A stretch of 64,000 bases of DNA, taken from contig OX387202.1 in the NCBI GenBank assembly GCA_947561715.1, forward strand, positions 20,101,001 to 20,165,000, written 5' to 3'. The first letter of the stretch is position 1. The number at the start of each line of letters is the position of its first letter. Both the position numbers and the translations under genes were made by a program. This DNA comes from Ascidia mentula. Taxonomy: Eukaryota > Chordata > Ascidiacea > Phlebobranchia > Ascidiidae. The notes below the pieces were generated by a model. It did no database searches. It was not told the DNA's origin and worked only from the letters and a program-made list of their open reading frames with translations. This document shows positions 34,455 through 47,844 of the stretch, piece after piece.

Positions 34455-37400
34455 TTACTCGCATTTCACTTTCATCTTAGAACTCATTATTCCGCCATAT
34501 GAGTGTTTCCAATACCTCCAAGTCATAGTGCTGTGATGAGTAGAAGTTCTCGACCACAGACCATTGAGGTGGGCATATGAACAATTACGATGCCACCAAG
34601 CTCCACCATAATTCGCAGCACAATTAACACTTGACCTGCAATTATAATTAAGTCGGTTGTCAACAACTCTGTGTTACAACTTATTTAAACTCAGTTAAAA
34701 CTTGTGTTTAACTAAAACTTTAACGCAACCCCCTGTTTCAGAGCAATTGATTTTTACAATTGTTGATTTAGGGTAGGCGGTTAACTTTGTCAACGAAAAT
34801 CAACTATTTTTGCGTAAATGCATTTTATCTTTTACTAAACAACTCGATTTACTTCGTTAGTAAAACAGAAATATAATCAGACACGTTGTATCATTATTAC
34901 TCACGCATCGTGGTCTCTGTTGCGTGTTGAAAATCTCATCCCGTTTAGATTGATCCACCTAATCATGGAATCTCCTATATTCCCCGAATATCCGGATATA
35001 GTAATTGTGTAAGAACTTCCTTCATCGCCAATGCTGAAATTACTGAAAACAACAATGTCATAATGTTTAATTTAATGCAAAGTAATTTATATAACAACGG
35101 ACAATTTGTTGTTTTAAATCAATCCGCTTACATTGGTTTGTTGCTCATGGAAATGATTGTTAAACATAAAACCCTTTATGACGTAATAAACGACATGTGT
35201 CATACATTGTGTTGTGTTGTGTGGGATAATTATTTGTCAAATAAGCAATAAACACGGAGTGGGATTAGAAGTTTTGAGAAGGAAACCCAGATATTTTTCA
35301 ACTTTAAGTTCACAAACGGCTGGAGGATTACAAGGAGGCTTTATTGTAGCTGAAGAACAAAGCGGATAATTCTAACTTTCCAGTCAAGATGCAACGTTTT
35401 GGCAAAGGTCAGTACTTGGCACTCAAGATTTTACCACAAGGAGTTGGGCAACAACGACCGCATAAACTCGTCTGGGCAACAGATTTTCCTCAACCTTTTT
35501 TAAGTGGTTCTTAACCTTTTTTATCTCATTTCCCACTTCCAGTGTAAACGGAATCCTTATTTCCCACTGGTATTTACATTTTTTAACTAAGAATTTGATT
35601 ATTGTATTTTCGCTATATCTGTTATACTTTTTTAACTTTTTCTGCCGCATGGCATTACCAATTACCAATAAGTGTACAACACACAGTGAATACAGATCAT
35701 TATATTTCTTTTCCGACTACTTTTGTGTATTTCGGTGCCGACTAATTATCCATCTACAACCCTAAAATTTCTTACAGGGTTAGAACCACTTGGCCTAAGG
35801 AATTAACTCTGCAGGCCAATGCACCCATTTTCTTGCATAGAGACCAAACAATATCCAATCAACCACGCAACGACCAGCAGCTAACCCAGGGGTGGGCAAA
35901 GAGAACACAGAGTGTTTACACTATACAACTTATACACTGACAATCAAGTTGTGTCAGCGTCTTACACGTCGCGATTACGGGATTTTTGTTGCCTCATTCA
36001 AAACATTGGGGGCCGAGCATGTTGGGCAGAAAATCGAAATTTCAAACACTGGATTATGCATGGGTGTTAGATGGAGAATATAATAACCATTTGATCCCAT
36101 ATATCGATGTGGGACACAGCACTAATATTCACTGGATTGCTGCCATCAATTGTCAAACGGTTTGACCGTGGTTAATTTCGCTTGAACTGTCTTCCAGATG
36201 CCTACGCTTCAGAAGATTTGGAATCAAGGGAAAGAAAATTTTCTGCAGCCACATTCTCTAAGCGCAAAAAGGTGACATTCGACCCAATCCGAGCCCCACT
36301 GAGCTCGGTCCCGGCAATCCGCGACCAAGCGATCGCGCAAACCTCAAGAGCGGTGATGTGGGGTCGTTACGAGTTGATTACCATCCCTATGTGTGTGCGG
36401 TATCTAAACTTTTTGTTTTCATAATTATTCCGAACTGAGTAAATGCATTGAAACACAGCAAGAATATTCTGTGTTGCTTCAAACTTAAATCCCGAATTTT
36501 GGGAATCTGACGTAATAAGGGGGGTATTTCCCTAATATATTTTAAGATTTTGTTAGTTATGACGACCTGGCAGCATCGGGTAAATTATCGTTGAAACAAT
36601 GGCATTAAATTGAAAACGTTAAATACGTCATAGTCTTACCTATACTCGGCAAAACCTTGACTCCCGGAAAAATCCTGGAGGTCAACACGAAGGCGACATC
36701 TAGTGGACGCACTGGTGATTTGATGCAGTTTCTCCAAACCTGATAACATTTGTTGCTTGTAATGATATTGCTGAAAACACTGGAATTTAAATTGGATTAA
36801 CTGATGCTGTTATATTGGCACTAGGATTGTTACGTAGCTTGCTTGAAACGTTTTGCTTGGTAGGCCTGTATATTTAACTGGGTGTGTACAAGTTATAACA
36901 ATGTGTTCAGTAAAACAAAGCTGGAACTCCTGTTGCTGCCGGGCATATTGCAATTTAAAATGTACCGCTCTTCTGGCATAAAATATACGTGCTGTATTTT
37001 TACGACGTTTCGTCTGTCATTCAGCGAGACCTCATCAGGTATTGATACCGCAATTTCAAAGTAAACTACACTAAAACATTCTGGGGCAAAAAAAGGGAAA
37101 AAGGACACGTTGACACCGCTTGTCAGATCACGTGGCAGAGGCAAAACACGAAACACTGCGGGAGGCGAAACAGTTACAACAAATTGTTATAAACTGCAGG
37201 AAAGTAAACACATTGTTCTTTGTCGTTGACGCATCCACTGTTTTTGTGAATGTGAAACGACTCAAGAAAGAGCCGCTTGGTGTGGTCCAACTCCTTTTCC
37301 AGAGCTTGGAAAGGGCTTTATCAAAGGCAACTTCGTATCGCAGTGTCACCGCATGCTTGGCCAACGCAGTCTTGCTGACACGAAGTTGCCTTCGATAAAG

Positions 37401-39914
37401 CCTAAGTTCTGGAAAAGGAGTTGGACCACACCAAGCGGCTCTTTCTTGAGTCGCTTTACATTCATTTACTTTCCGGCAGTTTATAACAATTTGTTGTAAC
37501 TGTTGCGCCTTCCGCAGTGTTTCGTGTTTTGGCTCTGTCACGTGATCTGACAAGCGGTGTCAACGTGTCCTTTTTTCTTTTTGTGGTCCTTAATGTTTTA
37601 GTGTAGTTTACTTTGAAATTGCGACATCAATACCTGATGAAGTCTCGCTGAATGGCAGACGAAACGTCGTAAAAATACAGCACGTATATTTTATGCCAGA
37701 AGAGCGGTACATTTTATACTAAAACAAACTATTATTCAAAGTTTTGCAACATTTGTACTTGGTTAAGGATTGCTTTATTGGAATACAAACCCATCCAAAA
37801 TTCTGTTGATAGATCCCCAAACCCGTTCTTGTAATCCACCCAATCTCTGTCGAAACTCACAGATCCATCATAACGACGCTGGAACACCTGGTATTTATCA
37901 AGTAAAACACTTGACACTGATTTTCGGAAAATTGGTCTAAAAAAGTTAGATGACCTCCATGTCAAGATATGACTTTTCACTTTCATGTGTAATTTCCTGA
38001 CCTTTACAAACAACACAATCCCGGGCGTATGGTTAAGTATTGTAGTGTGAAATCGGAAATTACATGGCGTGCATAATCACCTCGCTTACCCAACATAGCG
38101 TTGGTGCCAGGGATTGCCCACCCCTGTGTTAGTGATATTTACCACATTATCAATACCTGCCATCCATCTTCACAGTAAACTTCTTCTCCCGATATGAGAT
38201 GTTGGCGACCTTTAAGATGTGAAGTTTTACAGGAAACCGGTGGAAGAGAATCTATGAGATTCCAGAGATCTGCAGACGGTTAAAACTCATCAGATTGGCA
38301 GAAGTATTTGAGTTAAACTCATTCACACGCAAGTAGGCGGTGAAAACCCCACAATATTTGCACGACCTGCATTATGACCAGAATATACCGGTGCCAGATG
38401 GAACCCTCTCTGATTCGCACGTGATGACGTATATGTTGGGTTTGCCAATACCTTTGCCCGTAAGTCAAGTCATTACTCGCTTCTGCCCCTAGTGGTGTAG
38501 ATATCTCACCAATCTATACCACTAGGGGCAGAAGCGAGTAATGACGTGAGTTACGGGCAAAGGTTTTCAGAATTTGACACATATGTAAGATTTATATTTA
38601 AATAAAGTAAAACTCAACTGTTGGAAGTGTTACTCAGTTGACCTTGCAGTTGATCCACTCTGTTCGACAACTCTGTGAATATAATGTTAGATGTGTGAGT
38701 GGACATTGAATGTTAACTGCATGAACTTAACTGTTAGATGTGCGGTTCTGCTCACTCTGCAGTTGATCCACTCTTTTCGACAACTCTGTGAATAAAATGT
38801 TAGATGTGTGAGTGGACATTGGATGTTAAGTGCATGAACTTAACTGTTAGATGTGCGGTTCTGCTCACTCTGCAGTTGATCCACTCTGTGCGCCAAATCT
38901 GTCAACAAAACTCACGTTTACGTTGGCATGTTTTCGTCAGTCAAAGAGTTTGAGGCTAAATGGTAAAAAAATCCTTTAAGCCGAATAATCCTATTAAAAA
39001 TAAGCTTCAGCTTAATCCCTGACAAGTGATGCAAATCTTGACTGTGGTTGCTATATGCAATACTTACTTTGCACAAAACAAATCTCTGCCATACATCCAG
39101 GTCACTTGTGTCGTACCACGAGGCTTGCAAGGGTAAGTCAGATAACTAACAATAAAAACACAATACTTGACATAAACAAACTATTTTCAAAAAGAATCTG
39201 CTTTTATTGTGGGTGGTACGACATGAGTGACCTGTAGTAACCCCGACGGACTGTTCCGTTACGAAGGGGATTTGAGTTTTGTCACGTGATTGGTGAGTAC
39301 GCAGGTATTTACACCACTAGGGGCAGAAGGGAGTCATGACGTGAGTTACGGGCAAAGGTTTTAGCATTTGTTATCTTGACACATCTGTGAGATATCAATT
39401 TATATGAATATGAAACTCAACTGTTGGAAGTGTTACTCAGTTGACCTTGCAGTTGATCCACTCTGTTCGACAACTCTGTGAATAAAATCTTCGATGAATT
39501 TACTTTAATATGATTTTATGAGAGTTCACCGTGTAGGGGATTTGTGGTACTGCTGTGTTTGTATCAAATATCTATCTGTACTGCTTGGTTTGTTAAAGTT
39601 TCCTATCCAATAATAAATTTTGTCGAAAAGTGTTTAGAGAAGAATCTTATACCTGTAACAAGTCTCATCAAATCTTCTTTGCCAGCCACAGGTCCTTGGT
39701 CTCCCTTTTCACCTCGGTGACCTCGAGGTCCACGTGGTCCCATCTTTCCTGGTCTTCCAGTCTCTCCTCTGCCACCTTTCAAGCCGGAATGTTCTATCTC
39801 TGATCCTTGTTCTTGTCCGTCACAAATGGAAACAACTCTGCATACTTGTTGTTGTTGGTGAGTTATGACAAGATGGCCGACCAACAAAACTCCAAACAAA
39901 ATCAATTTAAACAT
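34455..39914 (-). CDS. Ficolin-like lectin: signal peptide, collagen, coiled coil, fibrinogen domain (10 exons)
   Basis: Minus-strand exons in order: 39914-39653, 39475-39422, 38898-38845, 38785-38732, 38672-38619, 38269-38157, 37887-37791, 36739-36640, 35042-34905, 34635-34455. All have GT-AG sites and join in phase to 1107 nt (368 codons plus stop). Exon 1 encodes a signal peptide ([18 protein letters not shown]) and about eleven collagen Gly-X-Y triplets ([20 protein letters not shown]). Exons 2-5 are four 54-nt exons encoding heptad-type repeats (RVDQLQ core). Exons 6-10 form the fibrinogen-related domain: [57 protein letters not shown]. Ficolins are secreted pattern-recognition lectins that bind acetylated sugars and start the lectin complement pathway. 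The start is placed at the Met directly before the hydrophobic stretch; an upstream in-frame Met exists at 39965. The intron 36740-37790 holds a large palindrome. Confidence 0.93.
37004..37038 (-). ncRNA. Hammerhead-like motif, left arm of palindrome
   Basis: On the minus strand: CTGATGA, one G, stem GTCT with AGAC, then GAAACGTC. One extra base lies between the core and stem compared with the canonical hammerhead. Confidence 0.4.
37634..37669 (+). ncRNA. Hammerhead-like motif, right arm of palindrome
   Basis: On the plus strand: CTGATGA, one A, stem GTCT with AGAC enclosing an 11-base loop, then GAAACGTC. It is the mirror copy of the motif at 37004-37038. Confidence 0.4.
38450..38564. repeat. 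Short hairpin with ~51-bp arms
   Basis: The left arm 38450-38500 and right arm 38514-38564 pair with about three mismatches (core CTAGTGG...CCACTAG with ACTCGCTTCTGCCCC). The right arm and what follows are repeated in direct orientation at 39303-39490. Confidence 0.88.
38515..39490 (-). repeat. Duplicated coiled-coil exons with flanking intron of the ficolin-like gene
   Basis: 38515-38690 and 39303-39490 are direct copies that include an identical 54-nt exon. 38690-38790 and 38795-38900 are a second pair with a related exon and the intron phrase ACTTAACTGTTAGATGTGCG. The exons are thus multiplied by local tandem duplication. Confidence 0.85.
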
Positions 39915-39965
39915 TTTCAAACAAGCTAGACTTTGAAAATCTGTAAATAGTTGCTCAGTCATCAC

Positions 39966-41090
39966 ATGGAAATTAGCAAAGTAAACATCAACGTTAAATT
40001 TGCACCAAAATTACCTAATTAACAACTACATTGAAAATATGGAAGATTCACTGAGACCTGCTGGCGAAAATCAATACACATTTATGCTGCGTAGATGAAA
40101 CAAATATGAAAATAATGCAAATGATAAATGTGGAGTTTAAATACATGTTGCGCATAATCCAACCTTAAACTGTTGGCCAGTGTTACGATACTTAATGTAA
40201 AACTTTCAGTGCGGCCAGCAATTATGCAAGGAAGTGCTCAGTGCGTGAGTTTGTTGATTGTTAATTGTTTATTGCGCATAACTGCATTGTCCCGTCTACT
40301 GAGGTCTCAACAACATCAGTAAACGAACGCAATGAAAAGAATGCTGTTGTTATGTACATCGTTGCCAAATACACCACAAAACCTTGTTAGCAAAAAACTG
40401 ATTTGTCAATTGTTGCGATACAGAAGTCACTTTTCCTTGATTTCTTACGTCACCCATTGTAAAAAGCCACCTGCCACAAGTCACGTAATGCTTCAGTGAT
40501 CGCAATGCGTCGAACTAGACACGCGGGGATCATGCATTCATCACGTGGACCGCTTGGTCTTTCAAAAAAAATTTGACGTACTTCTACGTCAATTAACATT
40601 GTGGGCTAAGTTTCTTTTGTAGATACAAGTCAGCCGCACAGAAAGTGTTGAGAATATTTGTTTATGATTAAAGTTGTTTTCTGACAATAAAGGAACAAAC
40701 ATATCTTTGTAAACGAGTTTTGCAGGCGAGTTATCCATCGCAAATTACATCTGGCATCTCTACTTGGTTTAAACTTCACCTTCAACTCTATCAGTTATAA
40801 CTTGTCCAAGTACGAGTGACATTAAACCACGGTCAGCTACAATACAAGCTTGATCTGAACTGGATCACGTTGCGTTTCCAACCACACAGACCCGAGCAAA
40901 CTCAATGCAGTAATCACGACGCAACTGTGACTTGCTTAAAACCTCCTTCAAGTTGCCGGAGACCTTTGAATTTCCGAGGACCGAATAACGTCACTGATAC
41001 GAAAACACGGCGTATCAAAATACATCCATGCAAAGGAAGTCGGTTCAAATACCTAAGTGCGTGCGCTCGTTTGCAAGAGTTCGTAAAACC
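39966..41090. other. Region between the ficolin-like gene and the satellite
   Basis: The upstream side of the ficolin-like gene, presumably containing its promoter, but no element can be named with confidence. The 103-codon frame at 40816-41127 runs into the satellite and has no family signature. Confidence 0.45.
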
Positions 41091-41823
41091 TGCATTTATT
41101 CTGGCTTTGAATTCTCGCTCCCTTTAATCGGTGCGTTTGGGTTGGTTATGGAACAAGACGCAGTTAAACTCAGTGCAATTTAAGCTGTTCTATCTGAATA
41201 CTAATGGTTGACACTGAATTGAGATGAAATAAATATGTTGGATGACTTGGACGGTGGCAAAAGCCGCTTAAATATACAAGTTTTACATGTGTTGCGACTT
41301 ATATGCCAATTATGAGCCTCAATCCGGTACTTAACAATATTATTTATGATCGATGGGAAATCCTATTTTATTAACGCATTTGACATAAGATCGCACGTGA
41401 GTTCTAATTGTTGTGTTTTCCTAACCTGACTTTAATTGAAACTTGATGCAAACATTCCAACAATATTCATTTAAAATGAACAATTTTGGACACGAAATTA
41501 CCATGCGCAATTATACCAACGCCAAACTGAGTGAATTTACGCCCAAACGCACAGACAAAATTGAACAGAACCAAATCACAAAACCGATGAACTGAGATGA
41601 GCACAGTACAGCTGCGCTGCCCTGCCCTGCCCTGCCTCGGTCCTCAGCTAAACGCACACGGAAAGTTACAAAGAAAGGTCGGTTACTGAAAGACGATGAA
41701 GGACAGTCACATGGGAAAACTTAAAGTCTCATAGCGACCAAGTCACTTGAGATTAATATGACGCAAAACAGCTGTTAAACCATATCACACAAAAGCCAAA
41801 AAAAGACACAAATGACGTGAATG

Positions 41824-43420
41824 GTCAGCTGTTGCTATCGCTAAATTTTGAAATGAAACCCGCTTGCCAAGACGATCTAAAAATACCAATTACCCAACCC
41901 AGTGGAGTGAGACGCCAAAATGACAACTGGCCATGTAACCTTAAGTCCATAAATGCAACCGTTGACATGTAATGCAAAATCACGTTACAACATGTACATA
42001 TTCAAATGAAATATTACACACAAATATTTTCGTATCCTGCTCCTGGTTTTCAGGTGAATTTCTTTTCTCACTTTAACAAAACCAGGCGGATGACGGATCG
42101 CTAATATTAAAGAACTTATGCGTGTTTCTTTTCCTAATCCTGTGCTTTCAAACAAACTCTTACAAACGCAACTATTCAGATACCAAAAAATAAACCTTTT
42201 AATGCTTTGTCTTATATTAATATAATGACTACAATCGCTCAACATCCTATAGAACGTTGGCAACACAATTGACGTCACGACACAAAACTGCAAAAAAGTG
42301 GGGAAATGCTTCGTTGGCGCTGAGCGTGAAGTCAATACAAGTTTGTAGTAAGGCGTGAAGGAATGTAGTTGTGGGGCGAATGGAGTTGCACTGGTTTCAC
42401 TAAATGGGCGCCTGACTTTATTAAACGGACTAATGTTAAAAACGACAATAAAACGTACATACAATTCCAGTAGTAATACCATGCTTTCGCATAGCAAGGC
42501 AGGATCGCCCCACTTGGAGGGCAGTGAAAGCGTGATATTACTTCTGCGTTGTCTGATTACTGTGGTGGAGATCCTCTACGCATGTGAAGGTCGCCTGACA
42601 ATCCAGCTCGGCTGCAATGCCTTGGCTGCGAAGCCTGTGAACTTTACAATTCCAGTAAACGCCCGACACTAAAAACAACCGTACAGCTCAACGCCCATCT
42701 CAAGACTAACGGGTCATACACACAGCACTTCTTGCACCGGCTAATCAACCAATCAACTGTATGTTTAGGCAGGGGAAGATACAGATTCAATCGATTTGGT
42801 TTCAAATTGGTTGATGCTTTATTAAGTTGCGCAGTCAAGCTTGAGACAAGCAAAACACTCGTTCATGAGGCGGCAACCGCAACACGAGAAAGGCAATGGC
42901 ACGCTTCGATGCACAGGCGAACACTGTGGTCGCCATAATCTAAATTTTACTTTTCGCCCCACCTAAAAGATGTGCACAGAGGTAACAAGTTGTCAAACAC
43001 TCTTTCCCACTGGTTGATTTGGTCACACACACATATATATATATCAATGGATTGGTTATTGTTGTATCTGCTTTGGTGATGCTAGCTGGAGCACAGGAAG
43101 GCGCATCTTACCGATATTTTGTCTTTTCAGAGTATGACGTTCATCAGATTACCAACAGTTCGAAGTAGTTTTGCCTGTATTGATGATCACTTACCATTGC
43201 TTCCAGAATAATGAACACAACATTACGGCAAACAACCATATTTGAGGGTTTTGGGATAAAATGGCCTCCAATTTAACATATTCAGGGTTAAGTCCGTCAC
43301 CACTAGTTACTTGGAGATTTGATGTAATGTAAATCGTCTCCTACTGAGTGAATTTGCCCTCCCTTGGGGCATAACGATAAGAATCCAACTTCATGCTCCG
43401 GGAACCGTTGCTTGTGGACA
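41824..43420. repeat. Long-unit-specific block, first copy
   Basis: Present in the first long unit and again in the second (about 47349-49350, enlarged by the MITE), and missing from all short units. Contains a TATATATATA run near 43035. No RNA gene was recognised. Confidence 0.8.
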
Positions 43421-46400
43421 CTATCAGCATCAGCACTCGCAGGACAAAGCACAGCCTGCTGTTCCTTCGTGAAGTCGATATTGAGTTGATTTATTTGCGA
43501 AAGATAATTGTAGACCCAACTGCTACCTTTCGGTTAAAAGATTGAACACGAATTTAAACAACAAAACGAAGTTCTCCATGTAAGCGAAAAGTTCAATAAA
43601 TACTGCAAGTATATCAACCTGCGCTGCTCTGGAGGGACCGACAAATCTGTCCCATCTTTTCAAATATAAAATATGCATTTTTTCTGGCTTTGAATTCTCG
43701 CTCCCTTTAATCGGTGCGTTTGGGTTGGTTATGGAACAAGACGCAGTTAAACTCAGTGCAATTTAAGCTGTTCTATCTGAATACTAATGGTTGACACTGA
43801 ATTGAGATGAAATAAATATGTTGTATGACTTGGACGGTGGCAAAAGCCGCTTAAATATACAAGTTTTACATGTGTTGCGACCTATATGCCAATTATGAGC
43901 CTCAATCCGGTACTTAACAATATTATTTATGATCGATGGGAAATCCTATTTGATTAACGCATTTGACATAAGATTGCACGTGAGTTCTAATTGTTGTGTT
44001 TTCCTAACCTGACTTTAATTGAAACTTGATGCAAACATTCCAACAATATTCATTCAAAATGAACAATTTTGGACACGAAATTAACATGCGCAATTATACC
44101 AACGCCAAACTGAGTGAATTTACGCCCAAACGCACAGACAAAATTGAACAGAACCAAATCACAAAACCGATGAACTGAGATGAGCACAGTACAGCTGCCC
44201 TGCCCTGCCTCGGTCCTCAGCTAAACGCACACGGAAAGTTACAAAGAAAGGTCGGTTACTGAAAGACGATGAAGGACAGTCACATGGGGAAACTTAAAGT
44301 CTCAAAGCGACCAAGTCACTTAAGATTAATATGACGCAAAACAGCTGTTAAACCATATCACACAAAAGCCAAAAAACACACAAATCACATGAATGGTCAG
44401 CTATATCAGCATCAGCACTCGCAGGACAAAGCACAGCCTGCTGTTCCTTCGTGAAGTCGATATTGAGTTGATTTATTAGCGAAAGATAATTGTAGACCCA
44501 ACTGCTACCTTTCGGTTAAAAGATTGAACACGAATTTAAACAACAAAACGAAGTTCTCCATGTAAGCGAAAAGTTCAATAAATACTGCAAGTATATCAAC
44601 CTGCGCTGGTCTGGAGGGACCGACAAATCTGTCCCATCTTTTCAAATATAAAATATGCATTTTTTCTGGCTTTGAATTCTCGCTCCCTTTAATCGGTGCG
44701 TTTGGGTTGGTTATGGAACAAGACGCAGTTAAACTCAGTGCAATTTAAGCTGTTCTATCTGAATACTAATGGTTGACACTGAATTGAGATGAAATAAATA
44801 TGTTGGATGACTTGGACGGTGGCAAAAGCCGCTTAAATATACAAGTTTTACATGTGTTGCGACCTATATGCCAATTATGAGCCTCAATCCGGTACTTAAC
44901 AATATTATTTATGATCGATGGGAAATCCTATTTGATTAACGCATTTGACATAAGATCGCACGTGAGTTGTAATTGTTGTGTTTTCCTAACCTGACTTTAA
45001 TTGAAACTTGATGCAAACATTCCAACAATATTCATTTAAAATGAACAATTTTGGACACGAAATTAACATGCGCAATTATACCAACGCCAAACTGAGTGAA
45101 TTTACGCCCAAACGCACAGACAAAATTGAACAGAACCAAATCACAAAACCGATGAACTGAGATGAGCACAGTACAGCAGCCCTGCCCTGCCTCGGTCCTC
45201 AGCTAAACGCACACGGAAAGTTACAAAGAAAGGTCGGTTACTGAAAGACGATGAAGGACAGTCACATGGGAAAACTTAAAGTCTCAAAGCGACCAAGTCA
45301 CTTGAGATTAATATGACGCAAAACAGCTGTTAAACCATATCACACAAAAGCCAAAAAAACACACAAATCACATGAATGGTCAGCTATATCAGCATCAGCA
45401 CTCGCAGGACAAAGCACAGCCTGCTGTTCCTTCGTGAAGTCGATATTGAGTTGATTTATTAGCGAAAGATAATTGTAGACCCAACTGCTACCTTTCGGTT
45501 AAAAGATTGAACACGAATTTAAACAACAAAACGAAGTTCTCCATGTAAGCGAAAAGTTCAATAAATACTGCAAGTATATCAACCTGCGCTGCTCTGGAGG
45601 GACCGACAAATCTGTCCCATCTTTTCAAATATAAAATATGCATTTTTTCTGGCTTTGAATTCTCGCTCCCTTTAATCGGTGCGTTTGGGTTGGTTATGGA
45701 ACAAGACGCAGTTAAACTCAGTGCAATTTAAGCTGTTCTATCTGAATACTAATGGTTGACACTGAATTGAGATGAAATAAATATGTTGGATGACTTGGAC
45801 GGTGGCAAAAGCCGCTTAAATATACAAGTTTTACATGTGTTGCGACCTATATGCCAATTATGAACCTCAATCCGGTACTTAACAATATTATTTATGATCG
45901 ATGGGAAATCCTATTTGATTAACGCATTTGACATAAGATCGCACGTGAGTTCTAATTGTTGTGTTTTCCTAACCTGACTTTAATTGAAACTTGATGCAAA
46001 CATTCCAACAATATTCATTTAAAATGAACAATTTTGGACACGAAATTAACATGCGCAATTATACCAACGCCAAACTGAGTGAATTTACGCCCAAACGCAC
46101 AGACAAAATTGAACAGAACCAAATTACAAAACCGATGAACTGAGATGAGCACAGTACAGCTGCCCTGCCCTGCCTCGGTCCTCAGCTAAACGCACACGGA
46201 AAGTTACAAAGAAAGGTCGGTTACTGAAAGACGATGAAGGACAGTCACATGGGAAAACTTAAAGTCTCAAAGCGACCAAGTCACTTGAGATTAATATGAC
46301 GCAAAACAGCTGTTAAACCATATCACACAAAAGCCAAAAAAACACACAAATCACATGAATGGTCAGCTATATCAGCATCAGCACTCGCAGGACAAAGCAC

Positions 46401-47414
46401 AGCCTGCTGTTCCTTCGTGAAGTCGATATTGAGTTGATTTATTAGCGAAAGATAATTGTAGACCCAACTGCTACCTTTCGGTTAAAAGATTGAACACGAA
46501 TTTAAACAACAAAACGAAGTTCTCCATGTAAGCGAAAAGTTCAATAAATACTGCAAGTATATCAACCTGCGCTGCTCTGGAGGGACCGACAAATCTGTCC
46601 CATCTTTTCAAATATAAAATATGCATTTTTTCTGGCTTTGAATTCTCGCTCCCTTTAATCGGTGCGTTTGGGTTGGTTATGGAACAAGACGCAGTTAAAC
46701 TCAGTGCAATTTAAGCTGTTCTATCTGAATACTAATGGTTGACACTGAATTGAGATGAAATAAATATGTTGGATGACTTGGACGGTGGCAAAAGCCGCTT
46801 AAATATACAAGTTTTACATGTTTTGCGACCTATATGCCAATTATGAGCCTCAATCCGGTACTTAACAATATTATTTATGATCGATGGGAAATCCTATTTG
46901 ATTAACGCATTTGACATAAGATCGCACGTGAGTTCTAATTGTTGTGTTTTCCTAACCTGACTTTAATTGAAACTTGATGCAAACATTCCAACAATATTCA
47001 TTTAAAATGAACAATTTTGGACACGAAATTAACATGCGCAATTATACCAACGCCAAACTGAGTGAATTTACGCCCAAACGCACAGACAAAATTGAACAGA
47101 ACCAAATTACAAAACCGATGAACTGAGATGAGCACAGTACAGCTGCCCTGCCCTGCCTCGGTCCTCAGCTAAACGCACACGGAAAGTTACAAAGAAAGGT
47201 CGGTTACTGAAAGACGATGAAGGACAGTCACATGGGAAAACTTAAAGTCTCAAAGCGACCAAGTCACTTGAGATTAATATGACGCAAAACAGCTGTTAAA
47301 CCATATCACACAAAAGCCAAAAAAAGACACAAATCACATGAATTGTCAGCTGTTGCTATCGCTAAATTTTGAAATGAAACCCGCTTGCCAAGACGATCTA
47401 AAAATGCCAATTAC

Positions 47415-47844
47415 TAGGGATGCACCGAAAGTTCGGTTTGCCGAATTTATTCGGCCGAAACCAAGGTTTTCGCAATTATTCGGTTTCGGCCGAATATTTT
47501 TGCAAAATTCGGCCGAAACCGAAACTTTTTTACTGCATGCAACACTGGTACGCAAAGTTTAGTATAGTTTAGAATCATTGTTCAAACTGTACTAGTGTGT
47601 TTTATTTGGTAATTGTCATCGAAATCAACTTTAAGCATTTGGTACAGCATTCTTTAAGTGCCAATAAAAGGCTGTATGATAGGATCAGATGCATTCTATC
47701 ACATGTTTTGTTTAAATTTGTTGCGATTTTAAGGAGATGGATACCAAAATTAGTTTCGGTTGATTCGGCCGAATTTGTTCGGCAACTTTTGCCGAATATT
47801 CGGTTTTGGCCGAATAAAAAAAATGCTGTTTCGGTGCATCACTA
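47415..47844. mobile_element. hAT-type MITE in the second long satellite unit
   Basis: The ends are TAGGGATGCACCGAAA and inverted TTTCGGTGCATCACTA, flanked by the 8-bp target duplication CCAATTAC (47407-47414 and 47845-47852). The empty site is visible in the first long unit near 41886. The interior is rich in the palindromic phrase TTCGGCCGAA. No coding capacity. Confidence 0.95.

Larger units (their letters stand above)
36957..37717. repeat. Large palindrome in a ficolin-like gene intron
   Basis: The arms 36957-37337 and 37338-37717 are inverted copies of each other, with one extra stretch in the left arm (about 37211-37250) and scattered mismatches. Both outer ends carry the hammerhead-like block next to the phrase ATTTTATGCCAGAAGAGCGG. 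The content resembles two head-to-head 5'-truncated Penelope-type termini. Long ORFs on both strands (37120-37398 plus, 37128-37553 minus) simply mirror each other. Confidence 0.9.

Noticed and set aside
36182..36424. Plus-strand ORF with a CAG acceptor-like start and GTATCT after it
   Set aside because: It lies in a ficolin-like intron on the opposite strand, matches no family I know and has no partner exons. Left out as a gene.
39063..39130. Possible extra exon of the ficolin-like gene ([13 protein letters not shown]) with good acceptor and GTAAGT donor
   Set aside because: Its phases (in 1, out 0) do not fit between the 1-1 coiled-coil exons, and a similar phrase recurs inverted at about 39210, suggesting repeat-derived sequence.
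41985..42497. 170-codon minus-strand ORF in the long satellite unit
   Set aside because: Composition is AT-driven, and its counterpart at 48032-48424 is shifted and altered. No domain, so treated as satellite.
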